A DNA stretch of 64,000 bases from the IMG/VR virus record IMGVR_UViG_3300036771_000090, positions 1-64,000 of that record; one strand, written 5' to 3'. Within the stretch, counting starts at the first letter, position 1. Each line of letters begins with the position of its first letter. Source of the stretch: a virus. Positions 32,894 to 41,210 of this stretch are shown here, piece after piece. The notes under the pieces were generated by a model that saw only the letters and a program-made list of their open reading frames with translations, made no database searches and was not told the DNA's origin. The position numbers were made by a program, and so were the translations under genes.

Positions 32894-33157
32894 ATGGCAG
32901 ATCTTCCGCAGAACCAGTTCCCCATGAAGTGGATGGACGGACAGAGTGACCGGGTCGCCGTCTTCGCGCTGCTGAAGGTCAACGCCGGAGACACCGTGGA
33001 CCTGGCCCAGTTCTTCTCCAACGTCCGCCGGGCCACACTCCTGGGTGTCACCGTGGCCGCCGCGGTGGCCGCCACGGTCAGCGGGACCGTGGTCACCGTT
33101 CCGGCCGGCGCGACCAACGATGCCGCGATCCTCACCGTCTACGGTGTGGCGGTGTGA
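32894..33157 (+). CDS. Small structural-region protein
   Basis: An 87-residue protein from ATG 32894. It contains MKWMDGQSDRVAVFALLKV and a Val/Ala/Thr-rich C-terminus that reads as beta strands (VAAAVAATVSGTVVTVPAG). It could be a small decoration or fibre-associated protein. No family is recognised. Confidence 0.6.
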   Translation: MADLPQNQFPMKWMDGQSDRVAVFALLKVNAGDTVDLAQFFSNVRRATLLGVTVAAAVAATVSGTVVTVPAGATNDAAILTVYGVAV

Positions 33158-33158
33158 G

Positions 33159-33662
33159 GTGAGCACCCAGTTCACCGCCTTCAACTGCGCGATCGACGCC
33201 ACCACCGGCGTGATGGCCGGGACGTCGTACGCGGCCGGCGCCAAGGTAGCCATCCAACTGGCTCCCGCTTCCGGCAGTTACCTCCGGCTGGTGGAGTGGG
33301 GGGTCAGCTTCAACGGCACCGCGGCCGGCGCCCCGTCGGTATGCACCCTGGCCCAGGCCAGTGCGGCATCCACCATGGGCACCGCGCACAGCACGTCCAC
33401 GATCCTGCCGACGGGGGACCTGGCCAAGACGTCCACGCTCCAGATGGGCACGTCCCTGAGCGGATACGGAGCAGCCACCATCACCACCAACACCACCCAG
33501 CGCCAGTTTGCCGGCGCGCAGGTCGGGCCGATGACCCAGTATGAGAAACAGTTCCCTCTCGGCAGGGATTTCGTGGTTCTCAGCGGTTCCTTCCTCCAGC
33601 TCCGGATCAACACGGCGGCCACGCTCACCGCCATTGCGTACGTCGTCTACGAAGAGAACTGA
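33159..33662 (+). CDS. Beta-rich structural protein
   Basis: A 167-residue protein starting at GTG 33159 behind GTGAGG. It contains YLRLVEWGVSFNGTAAG, a Thr-rich middle and a final FVVLSGSFLQLRINTAATLTA strand region. The sequence character is that of trimeric fibre or decoration proteins. It lies directly before the repeat protein. Confidence 0.62.
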   Translation: MSTQFTAFNCAIDATTGVMAGTSYAAGAKVAIQLAPASGSYLRLVEWGVSFNGTAAGAPSVCTLAQASAASTMGTAHSTSTILPTGDLAKTSTLQMGTSLSGYGAATITTNTTQRQFAGAQVGPMTQYEKQFPLGRDFVVLSGSFLQLRINTAATLTAIAYVVYEEN

Positions 33663-33685
33663 TTCCCGGGAAGCGGTGAGACCGG

Positions 33686-35056
33686 ATGGCGCTGCTGGGA
33701 CGGAGCCAGCCCGCACAGGCGTACATCCACGTCCAGGCTCCGCCCCCGGCCGCCCCCGCGGTCACCGCGACGGCCGGAGAACCGGAAGCCGTGGGAACAG
33801 CCTTCGATGCCGTCGTCTCCACCGCGGTCACCGCGACGGCCGGAGAACCGGAAGCCGCTGGTACCGCGTACAGCGTGTCCGCCGGGCTGACCGGATTCTC
33901 CGGTGCCCCGGAAGCTGCTGGAGCAGCCCAGGACGCGCTCTCCGGTGTCCAGCCCGGCGCCGGAGAGCCGGAAGCCGTTGGTACCGCCTACGACGCTGCG
34001 GTGAGCACCAGCGGAACAGCGGTGGCCGGCGCCCCGGAAGCCGCTGGAGCAGCCCAGGACGCGGTCACCGGGCTGGCAGTGACGGCCGGCGCCCCGGAAG
34101 CCGCTGGTATCGCCTACGACGCTGCGGTGAGCGCCAGCGGCACAGCGGTGGCCGGCGCCCCGGAAGCCGCTGGTATCGCCTACGACGCTGCGGTGAGCGC
34201 CAGCGGCACAGCGGTGGCCGGCGCCCCGGAAGCTGCTGGAGCAGCCCAGGACGCCATGGCTGCCGGTGCCGGTACGTCCATCGCGGAACAGTCCGGCGCG
34301 GCCGGTACTGCCTACGACGCTGCGGTGAGCGCCAGCGGCACAGCGGCGGCCGGCGCCCCGGAAGCTGCGGGCACCGCGCTGGACGCGCTCTCCAGTACGG
34401 CAGTCACCGCCGGAGAACCGGAAGCCGCCGGCACTGCTCTGGACGCCGTTGTGGCTGCCGGAGGAACAGGTTCTGCTGGCGCCCCGGAAGCCGCTGGTAT
34501 CGCCTACGACGCTGCGGTGAGCGCCAGCGGCACAGCGGCGGCCGGTGCCCCGGAAGCCGCTGGTACCGCGCTGGATGCTGCCGTGTCGTTTTCCGGCACG
34601 GCTGCCGCGGAGAGCCCCACAGCGGACGGAGCTGCCTACGGAGCGGCGGCCGGGAGCACGGTCCAGGCAGACGCCGGGAGCCCCGCAGCGAACGGTACAG
34701 CGGCTCCGGCGGACATCTCGATCACGGTTGCCGCACAGCAGCCGGGCGCCGCCGGGACCGCGCTGGACGCTGCTGTCCTGACAGCTCTTGTGGTGACAGC
34801 GGAAAGTCCCGCAGCCGCCGGGACCGCATACGGTGTCTTCCAGGGCGCCGCACCCACCGACCTGCGCGAGTGCGTCAGCGGTCAGGAGCCCGGCGTCTTC
34901 TTCTACGGCAGAGAGCCGGCTTACACCCTGTCCGGCACCGCGGCGGCCGGGACGATCTCCGGACGGGAGCCGGTATCGTTCGGAGCAGGCACGGAGCCGA
35001 TCAACAGGGTGTCCGGTGAGGAGGCGGGGTCCGAATGCCGGATGACGGAGAACTGA
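33686..35056 (+). CDS. Tandem-repeat (GAPEAAGTAYDA) structural protein
   Basis: A 456-residue protein made largely of about 18-19 units of roughly 20 residues with consensus AGAPEAAGTAYDAAVSASGT. The repeats run from about residue 25 to 390 and are followed by a non-repeat C-terminal 65 residues containing SGQEPGVFFYGREPAY. Some neighbouring repeats are identical at DNA level, showing recent duplication. There is no signal peptide. Similar short 'EA-GTA' repeats occur in actinophage tail or fibre proteins; an elongated fibre or neck structure is likely. A single related unit is found in the tail-tip protein near 41930. Confidence 0.8.
   Translation: MALLGRSQPAQAYIHVQAPPPAAPAVTATAGEPEAVGTAFDAVVSTAVTATAGEPEAAGTAYSVSAGLTGFSGAPEAAGAAQDALSGVQPGAGEPEAVGTAYDAAVSTSGTAVAGAPEAAGAAQDAVTGLAVTAGAPEAAGIAYDAAVSASGTAVAGAPEAAGIAYDAAVSASGTAVAGAPEAAGAAQDAMAAGAGTSIAEQSGAAGTAYDAAVSASGTAAAGAPEAAGTALDALSSTAVTAGEPEAAGTALDAVVAAGGTGSAGAPEAAGIAYDAAVSASGTAAAGAPEAAGTALDAAVSFSGTAAAESPTADGAAYGAAAGSTVQADAGSPAANGTAAPADISITVAAQQPGAAGTALDAAVLTALVVTAESPAAAGTAYGVFQGAAPTDLRECVSGQEPGVFFYGREPAYTLSGTAAAGTISGREPVSFGAGTEPINRVSGEEAGSECRMTEN
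33755..34830 (+). repeat. Coding tandem repeat array, about 60-bp units
   Basis: Units of about 57-66 bases such as GCCTACGACGCTGCGGTGAG followed by CGCCAGCGGCACAGCGG recur, several times identically (for example around 34110, 34180, 34310 and 34505). The identity suggests copy-number change by slippage or recombination. Confidence 0.8.
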
Positions 35057-35376
35057 CGATCGGCCCGTACGTGACCGGAGAGAAGCCGGCGCCGCTCCAG
35101 TACCAGTTCCTGGACTCCAGCGGTGTCCCGATGGATCTCACCGGGTACACCGCGAAGCTGTCCGTACAGGAACGCTTCGGCTCCCCGACGGAGTACAGCG
35201 CGGTCATGGCCGTAGCGGCGTCCGGTGTCGTCTCCTACGCCTGGACCGGGACGGAATGGCCGACACCGGGCCGGTACGCCATCCAGTTCTGGGTGGGCAA
35301 CGGAACCAACCGGTACGCCTCCGTCCGGATGGCCTTCGCTGTCGCCTCCTCCGTCGGCCCCGTCCCGAGTATCTGA
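35035..35376 (+). CDS. BppU-like beta-sandwich protein
   Basis: A 113-residue protein, ATG 35035, overlapping the repeat protein by 22 bases. The pattern YQFLDSSGVPMDLTGYTAKLSVQER followed by a late strand (GRYAIQFWVGNG) is read in the translation and matches the N-terminal domain of phage baseplate upper proteins (BppU), an immunoglobulin-like fold. It would anchor a fibre to the particle. Its position before the connectors, not after the tape measure, is unusual. Confidence 0.6.
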   Translation: MPDDGELTIGPYVTGEKPAPLQYQFLDSSGVPMDLTGYTAKLSVQERFGSPTEYSAVMAVAASGVVSYAWTGTEWPTPGRYAIQFWVGNGTNRYASVRMAFAVASSVGPVPSI

Positions 35377-35385
35377 GAGGCAGCC

Positions 35386-36192
35386 ATGTCCGCGGACTTC
35401 GGACCCTGCTCCCCCTGGGAGCCCATCTGGATCTGCGACGTCTCCACGCGCTCCCCGGCGGCCACCGGGTACGCCGCTGAAGCGGCCACCGAAATGCTCT
35501 GGGCCCTGTCCGGACGCCGGTACGGGACATGCACCACGACACTCCGCCCGTGCCGCCGGAACTGTTACGACACCGCCTGGTGGGGAATGTACGGCGCCGG
35601 CTGGGCCAACACCTACACGTCCCCCGGGTACGCCTACTCCGTGGGCCGCTTCGGAACCTGGTTCGATCTGGGGTGCGGCTCCTGCGGCGGGGAGTGCTCC
35701 TGCTCCGTGGTCTCCGAAGCCATCCTGCCCTTCCCGGTGAGCACGGTCATCCGGGTCACGATGGACGGAACCCCGATGGCCACCGGTGCCTACCGGGTGG
35801 ATGACAACCGCCGGCTGGTACGGACCGATGGGGGACATTGGCCCCGCTGCAACGACCTGTCGAAGAACGACGACCAGCCCGGCACCTGGTCCGTCACCGC
35901 GTCATACGGCGAAGACGTCCCCGTCTCCGGCCGGATGGCCGTCGGAGAGCTGGCGTGCGAGATCCTGAAGGCCATGGACGGGGAGGACTGCCGGCTCCCG
36001 GCCGGGCTGATCTCCCTGGCCCGACAGGGGGTCACCATCTCGCTTCCCCAGCCCGGGGACCTGTGGAAAGACGGCAAGACGGGCCTGTTCCTGTGTGACG
36101 CCTTCATCAGCACGGTGAACCCCGGCAACCTGACCCGGCGCGCCCGGGTGTTCAGCGTGGACCACCGGCCGCCGCGAAGGGCGGGGACATGA
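35386..36192 (+). CDS. Head-to-tail connector / adaptor
   Basis: A 268-residue protein from ATG 35386 with GAGAGGCAGCC upstream. The N-terminal helix (AATGYAAEAATEMLWALSGRRYG) is that of phage head-tail adaptors (HK97 gp6/SPP1 gp15-like), but a Cys-rich insertion (CTTTLRPCRRNC, CGSCGGECSC) follows. The second half is beta-rich. It should bind the portal ring and close the capsid. Coupled to the next gene by ATGA. Confidence 0.72.
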   Translation: MSADFGPCSPWEPIWICDVSTRSPAATGYAAEAATEMLWALSGRRYGTCTTTLRPCRRNCYDTAWWGMYGAGWANTYTSPGYAYSVGRFGTWFDLGCGSCGGECSCSVVSEAILPFPVSTVIRVTMDGTPMATGAYRVDDNRRLVRTDGGHWPRCNDLSKNDDQPGTWSVTASYGEDVPVSGRMAVGELACEILKAMDGEDCRLPAGLISLARQGVTISLPQPGDLWKDGKTGLFLCDAFISTVNPGNLTRRARVFSVDHRPPRRAGT

Positions 36193-36707
36193 TCGTCACC
36201 GAAGACCGCTGGTTTCAGGTGGCCAGCCGGATCAACGCGGCGGTGTACGCGGCGCTGGACCCGAAGCCCTGCCGCTCCGGTGTGGTGCCCGGTTCGATCG
36301 CCTGGGACGACTGCAACTGTGGGCTGCTGGCCACGACGGTAGGCACGTCCTATCCCAGCGACGAATTCCCGACCGAACAGGTAGGGATCACAGGCAACTG
36401 CGAAGCCGCCTGGGAGGTGGTGGAGATCATTGTCCAGATCGTCCGCTGTGCGCCGGGCCCGACCGGAGCCACCGCTACGCCTCCCACGGTGAAGGCGCTG
36501 TCCAGTTCCGCGTCCCAGGTGGACAAGGACGGGAACCAGATGACCGCGGCCGTGGGCTTGGTCCTGTGCCAGATGAAGGACGCGTTCGACATCTCCGACT
36601 TCCTGGTGACCCGGCGCATCCCCCAGGGCCCCCAGGGTGGTTGCGTAGGATCGGAACAGCACATGCTGATTGCTCTCCCCAGGACGTGGCCATGGCTGAA
36701 TTCCTGA
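36189..36707 (+). CDS. Head-tail connector / tail completion protein
   Basis: A 172-residue protein (ATGA overlap). It begins with a helix (RINAAVYAALDPKPC), has three Cys in CNCGLL and GNCEAAWE, then WEVVEIIVQIVRCAPGP, which fits the tail-terminator type fold. The C-terminal helix includes QMKDAFDISDFLVTRR. Gene order between adaptor and chaperones supports this role. The C-terminus overlaps the next gene by 16 bases. Confidence 0.68.
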   Translation: MIVTEDRWFQVASRINAAVYAALDPKPCRSGVVPGSIAWDDCNCGLLATTVGTSYPSDEFPTEQVGITGNCEAAWEVVEIIVQIVRCAPGPTGATATPPTVKALSSSASQVDKDGNQMTAAVGLVLCQMKDAFDISDFLVTRRIPQGPQGGCVGSEQHMLIALPRTWPWLNS

Positions 36708-37060
36708 CCATCAACGCGACGGCCGCGCAGCGGCTGGCCAACCGGTCTTCAGGTCCCCAGGTGGCCCGGAAGACCGCACTGGTTGCCCAGCACGCGCGCA
36801 TCCTGGCGCCCGGTTCGATGAAGAACACGATCCGCTCGATCGGCGGGACCGGGCCGGCTCCGATCGGCATCGTGGTCTGCGACCACCCGGCGGCGCTGTT
36901 CGTGCTGAAGGGGACCAACGCGCACGACATCCGCCCCAAGACGAAGGCGGCGCTGGCCTTCATCCCGCGCGGCGGGAAGAACAAGGTCTTCGCCAAGCTG
37001 GTCCACCACCCGGGCACCAAGGAGAACAACTTCCTGATGAAGGCGCTGCGCTCGATCTGA
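36692..37060 (+). CDS. HK97 gp10-like neck/tail completion protein
   Basis: A 122-residue protein starting at ATG 36692 (AGGAC upstream). Helical N-terminus, then ARILAPGSMKNTIRSIGG, a beta strand IGIVVCDHPAALFVLKGT and a basic C-terminus with VHHPGTKENNFLMKAL, the H-P-G-T-K motif typical of HK97 gp10-like proteins. It probably completes the connection between neck and tail. Confidence 0.75.
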   Translation: MAEFLTINATAAQRLANRSSGPQVARKTALVAQHARILAPGSMKNTIRSIGGTGPAPIGIVVCDHPAALFVLKGTNAHDIRPKTKAALAFIPRGGKNKVFAKLVHHPGTKENNFLMKALRSI

Positions 37061-37106
37061 CCGGCTCCGGAAAGATCATGGTTTTCCAGCGGCTAGCGTG
37101 ATGGCC

Positions 37107-37532
37107 ATGCCCACCAAAGACTTCTCCAAGAAGCGCGAACCGATCAGCTTCACGATCGACTCCGACCGTTTCATCTGTGTCACTGCCATCCCCGGGGACA
37201 CGCTGGTCACCCTCCTGGCGAAGCTCCAGGGCGCGGACGACGACGACATGGAGCAGGTGGCCAACGGTCTGAAGCAGATCCTGGCGGAGCTGCTGGTGGA
37301 CTCCTCTTACGCTCGGTTCGCGGAGCGCTTCGCCAGCAAGGACGACCCGATCGATTTCGTCCAGATGAACGAAATCGTGGAGTGGCTGATGGAGGCGTTC
37401 GGGATGCGCCCTACGAAGCCATCTTCCGACTCACCCATTGGGCTACCTCCCCAGGAGTCTGGCATGAGCTTGACGGGGACTACGCCCGACGTGGTATCGA
37501 TCCCCTCGAACTCCCAGCAGACCGCTTCCTGA
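37107..37532 (+). CDS. Tail assembly chaperone, short form
   Basis: A 141-residue protein (ATG 37107; ATG 37101 and GTG 37098 are other possible starts). It has a beta N-terminus (REPISFTIDSDRFICV) and helical middle ending EIVEWLMEAFGMRPTKPSSDS, the usual form of the gpG-type chaperone that binds the tape measure. TAGCGT ends seven bases before ATG 37107 and no Shine-Dalgarno is obvious, so leaderless initiation is possible. A second form arises by frameshift. Confidence 0.8.
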   Translation: MPTKDFSKKREPISFTIDSDRFICVTAIPGDTLVTLLAKLQGADDDDMEQVANGLKQILAELLVDSSYARFAERFASKDDPIDFVQMNEIVEWLMEAFGMRPTKPSSDSPIGLPPQESGMSLTGTTPDVVSIPSNSQQTAS

Positions 37533-37795
37533 ACCTGATCTATTACGAAATGCTTCAGCGCCTGGACGTCGGGGAGAGCGAAAACCCTGAAGACGTGCGC
37601 CGGGCATTCGACAACGAAATGGGTGTGACCGGCTGGGCCACGCCCGGCCGTACGAAGGTCTTCGAGCGGACCCCCGAAGACGAAGGCGCACCGCTGTGGT
37701 GGCACGGCGCGGAGGAGGCGTCCCAGAGCTTCCTGGCGTCGTTCGGCATCGTCCTCCAGGACGAAGCACCGGTGGAGGGGAGTCCAGGTGGCTGA
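37107..37795 (+). CDS. Tail assembly chaperone, -1 frameshift fusion (gpGT-like)
   Basis: The frame one base back is open from 37322 or earlier to 37795 and encodes AIFRLTHWATSPGVWHELDG, a typical gpT segment, with no start of its own. A -1 shift joins the two. The shift probably happens near 37406-37415, where the zero-frame Pro codon CCT can re-pair as CCC (GCGCCCTA). That gives ...GMRP joined to YEAIFRL. The exact slip site is not proven and is not a classic heptamer. The fusion's end overlaps the tape measure start. Confidence 0.75.
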
Positions 37796-40700
37796 CGAAG
37801 TCATCGGGCGCGGGCTGATCGAGATCCTTCCCGACTTCAAGAAGTTCGGGAAGGAGCTGGCCAGCTCCATGCGGACGGCCCGGTCCCAGCTCGATGGGTC
37901 CGCGGCCGGCCTCCGTGCATCCGCTGGAACGATCTTCACGTCCATGTCGAAGGTCGGCAAGGGCGTGTCCGTCGTGGGCATCGGGGTGGCTGCCGCGTCG
38001 GTGAAGATGGCCGGCAACTTCCAGGCGGAAACCGCCGTACTCCAGACCGCAGCCGGGGAGACTGCGGCCAATCTGGGCAAGGTGCGCGCCGGCATCCTGA
38101 ACATCAGCAAGGGCACCGGGACCGGCCTCCAGAACCTCACCGACGGCATGTACACCGTGGAGAAGGCCGGGTACCGCGGGGCCCAGGGTCTCCAGGTGCT
38201 GAAGGCCGCTGCCCAGGGCGCCAAGGAGGAGAACGCCAAGCTCTCCGACGTCACCAACGCCATGACGTCCGTGATGGCCAGCTACCACCTGAAGGCCACC
38301 GACAGCACACGTGTCATGAACGCGTTGAAGACCGCTGCCGGTGAAGGCAAGATCACCATGGAGGAGTTCTCCGGCGCGCTGTCCACCGTGCTGCCGATCG
38401 CCTCCGCCAACAAGATCAGTTTTGACCAGGTGGCCGGCGCCGTGGCGACGCTGACCCAGCACGGGACGTCGGCCCGGGAGGCGACGCACGAACTGTCCGC
38501 CACCATCCGCCAGCTTGCCGCCCCGAACAACGTCGCGGTGAAGGAGATGGCCCGGTTCGGGCTCACCGCGCAGGACGTCTCCCTGAATCTGGGGAAGAAG
38601 GGTCTGACCGGCACCATTGATGAACTGGTCCAGGTCGTCCTGGCCAAGATGGGGCCCAGCGGGAAGGTGCTGCTGTCGTCCTTCAACACGACCAAGCAGG
38701 CCGGCGACGCGCTGAACGCCATGCTCCAGAAGATGCCGAAGTCCCTCCAGGATCTGGCGAAGCAATACCAGTCCGGGAAGATCGCCTCCGACGACTGGAA
38801 AATGGCGATCAAGGGTCTTCCGGTAGACCAGAAGAACCTGATCAACCAGTACGTGACCCTGACCAACAAGAACAAGGGCTTCTCCGACGAACTCCGCAAG
38901 GGCGGCCCGGCCACCAAGACATTCACCGAAGCAATTAAGAAAATGTCCGGTGGCGCCATCGGCCTGAACACCGTGCTCCAGCTCTCCGGGGAGAGCCAGG
39001 CCGGATTCAACGAACGCGTGAAGAAGGTCGGGGAGTCCTACAACAACGCGTCGAAGGACGTCGAAGGGTGGAAGACCACCCAGGGACTGCTGAACACCCA
39101 GATTGCCCGGATGAAGCAGACCGTCCAGGTTCTCATGATCCAACTGGGCACCAAGCTGATTCCCATCCTGTCCGCCACGATCACCTGGCTGTCGAAGAAC
39201 CGGGATGTGGTCTACGTCCTGGCCGGCGCCATTGCCGGTGTGCTCACCCTGGCAGTGGTCTCCTTCGCGGCCACCACCGTGATCTCTGTGGCCAAGATGA
39301 CAGCATCCTTTGCCAAGCTGGGTGCCTCCGGAGCCATGCTGGGGGTGAACCTGGTCCGCGGCTTTGCCAGTGCGTCCGCTGCCGCGTCCAGCTCCACCGG
39401 TCTGGCCGGCTCCCTGGGGGGCTCGATCCGGAAGGCGCTCTCCCCGTCCACGTACGCCTCCGCCTTCTCCACGCTGCGGCTACGCGGGATGTACGCCGTA
39501 GATGGCCTGAAGAGCGGGTTCCGCTCCGTCGGAACGGCTGCTGCCAGCATGGCCACCACGGTCAAGGGTGCGGCGGTCTCCGCCGGGACGTCGGCCTGGA
39601 GCGGGATCACCTCCGGGGTGAGCGCGGTCGGGACCGCCATGAAGACGTCCGCCATCGCCACCCGGGACTTCGCAAAAGCCCAGTACGAATCCATCGTGGC
39701 CAACACGAAGGCGGCCGTGGCCTGGACGATCAGCAAGGCGAAGACGCTTGCCCAGGCCACCGCAACCGCTGTCGCCACCGCAGCGCAATGGCTCTGGAAC
39801 GTGGCCATGGACGCCAACCCGATCGCGTTGATCATCATTGGTATCACGGCGCTGATCGGCGTGATTATCCTGATCGCCACGAAGACGACATGGTTCCAGA
39901 CGATTTGGAAGTACACCTGGGGAGCCATAACCACCGCATTCAGTGCAACGGTGAATTTCATAAAGGACCACTGGAAACTCATCATTGCAATCATTCTCGG
40001 TCCGATCGCGCTTATCACGCTTTATGTGATAGACCACTGGAAGCAGATTTCCAGCGGATTCGCGGCGATCATCTCCTATATCCGGAACCACTGGGTCCTG
40101 ATCGTCTCGATCATCACCGGGCCGATCGGCACGGTGACCCTGTATGTGATCAGGCACTGGAACCAGATCATCGACGGGGCGAAGTCGATGATCAGTTCCC
40201 TGGCCGCCTGGTTCCGGGGGCTGCCGAACCGGGTCTCCGGCGCGGTCGGGAAGCTGTCGCGCACGCTCTACAACGCCGGCTCCGATCTGGTGGGCGGGCT
40301 GCTCAGCGGTGCCCGAAGCAAACTGAGCGCCCTGGGGAGCTGGGCCAAGGGAGTCAAGGACTCCGTGGTCGGAGCCATCAAGCACGTGTTCGGGATCAAG
40401 TCCCCGTCCACCGTGATGATGGGGCTTGGCGGTCACATGATGACCGGTCTGCTGAAGGGTCTGCTCCGCGGTAAGGGCGTGCTCAACTCCGTGGTGAAGG
40501 GCATATTCCATGGTCCGCTCGATGCCGCTAAGGCACTGGTCAAGAACGGCATCGGAGTGGCCGGCTTCCTGGGGAAGAACGCTGCGAAGCTGACGTCCCA
40601 GCTCTTCGGGGACATCGGCAGTACGCTCTTCGACTCCGGCAGCGGGAACGGGGTCGGTGGCTCCAACCAGACCCTGGGCAAGAAGATCATGCTGGCGATG

Positions 40701-41207
40701 GGCTTCCAGGCACGGGAGTGGAACGCGCTGAACCGGCTGTGGATCGGGGAGTCCGGCTGGCGCACCAACGCGCTCAACGCCAGCTCCGGTGCCTACGGCA
40801 TCCCCCAGGCGCTCCCCGCTTCCAAGATGGGCAGCGCCGGATCGGACTGGCGGACCAACCCCGCGACCCAGATCGAATGGGGTCTGAACTACATCCGGTC
40901 GCGGTACGGGACCCCCTCCTTCGCCCTGTCCGCGTGGCTGGACCGGTCCCCGCACTGGTACGACAACGGCGGGATGCTCCCGAAGGGCCTGTCCCTGGTC
41001 ATGAACGGGACCGGAGCGCCGGAGCGCATCCGCAACGCCCGGCAGGAGGCGGCGCTACAACGCGGCGGTTCCGGGGTCGTGATCAACCTGACCGTGGTGA
41101 ACAAGGGGGTCATAGGCAGCAAACAGGACGCGCTGAACTTCCTGGTGGAGGCGCTGGACACCCTGGGCCGCCAGAACCGTATCCCGCGCAGTGTGACGGG
41201 AGGCTGA
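37788..41207 (+). CDS. Tape measure protein with lysozyme-like C-terminal domain
   Basis: A 1139-residue protein from GTG 37788. The N-terminal 400 residues are helical with a TP901-like core (FQAETAVLQTAAGETAANLG, TSVMASYHLKAT). Hydrophobic segments at about 465-515 and 680-790 include three tandem copies of an 'HW-LI-II-GPI-TLYVI' unit around 39950-40170. The C-terminus has a lysozyme/transglycosylase-like domain (LWIGESGWRTNALN, GAYGIPQALP, WGLNYIRSRYGTP). It sets tail length (about 0.15 nm per residue gives roughly 170 nm) and may cut peptidoglycan during entry. Confidence 0.93.
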   Translation: MADEVIGRGLIEILPDFKKFGKELASSMRTARSQLDGSAAGLRASAGTIFTSMSKVGKGVSVVGIGVAAASVKMAGNFQAETAVLQTAAGETAANLGKVRAGILNISKGTGTGLQNLTDGMYTVEKAGYRGAQGLQVLKAAAQGAKEENAKLSDVTNAMTSVMASYHLKATDSTRVMNALKTAAGEGKITMEEFSGALSTVLPIASANKISFDQVAGAVATLTQHGTSAREATHELSATIRQLAAPNNVAVKEMARFGLTAQDVSLNLGKKGLTGTIDELVQVVLAKMGPSGKVLLSSFNTTKQAGDALNAMLQKMPKSLQDLAKQYQSGKIASDDWKMAIKGLPVDQKNLINQYVTLTNKNKGFSDELRKGGPATKTFTEAIKKMSGGAIGLNTVLQLSGESQAGFNERVKKVGESYNNASKDVEGWKTTQGLLNTQIARMKQTVQVLMIQLGTKLIPILSATITWLSKNRDVVYVLAGAIAGVLTLAVVSFAATTVISVAKMTASFAKLGASGAMLGVNLVRGFASASAAASSSTGLAGSLGGSIRKALSPSTYASAFSTLRLRGMYAVDGLKSGFRSVGTAAASMATTVKGAAVSAGTSAWSGITSGVSAVGTAMKTSAIATRDFAKAQYESIVANTKAAVAWTISKAKTLAQATATAVATAAQWLWNVAMDANPIALIIIGITALIGVIILIATKTTWFQTIWKYTWGAITTAFSATVNFIKDHWKLIIAIILGPIALITLYVIDHWKQISSGFAAIISYIRNHWVLIVSIITGPIGTVTLYVIRHWNQIIDGAKSMISSLAAWFRGLPNRVSGAVGKLSRTLYNAGSDLVGGLLSGARSKLSALGSWAKGVKDSVVGAIKHVFGIKSPSTVMMGLGGHMMTGLLKGLLRGKGVLNSVVKGIFHGPLDAAKALVKNGIGVAGFLGKNAAKLTSQLFGDIGSTLFDSGSGNGVGGSNQTLGKKIMLAMGFQAREWNALNRLWIGESGWRTNALNASSGAYGIPQALPASKMGSAGSDWRTNPATQIEWGLNYIRSRYGTPSFALSAWLDRSPHWYDNGGMLPKGLSLVMNGTGAPERIRNARQEAALQRGGSGVVINLTVVNKGVIGSKQDALNFLVEALDTLGRQNRIPRSVTGG

Positions 41208-41210
41208 CCC

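Noticed and set aside
33755-34830. CRISPR array
   Set aside because: The repeats are in frame, code for a periodic protein, and there are no unique spacers.
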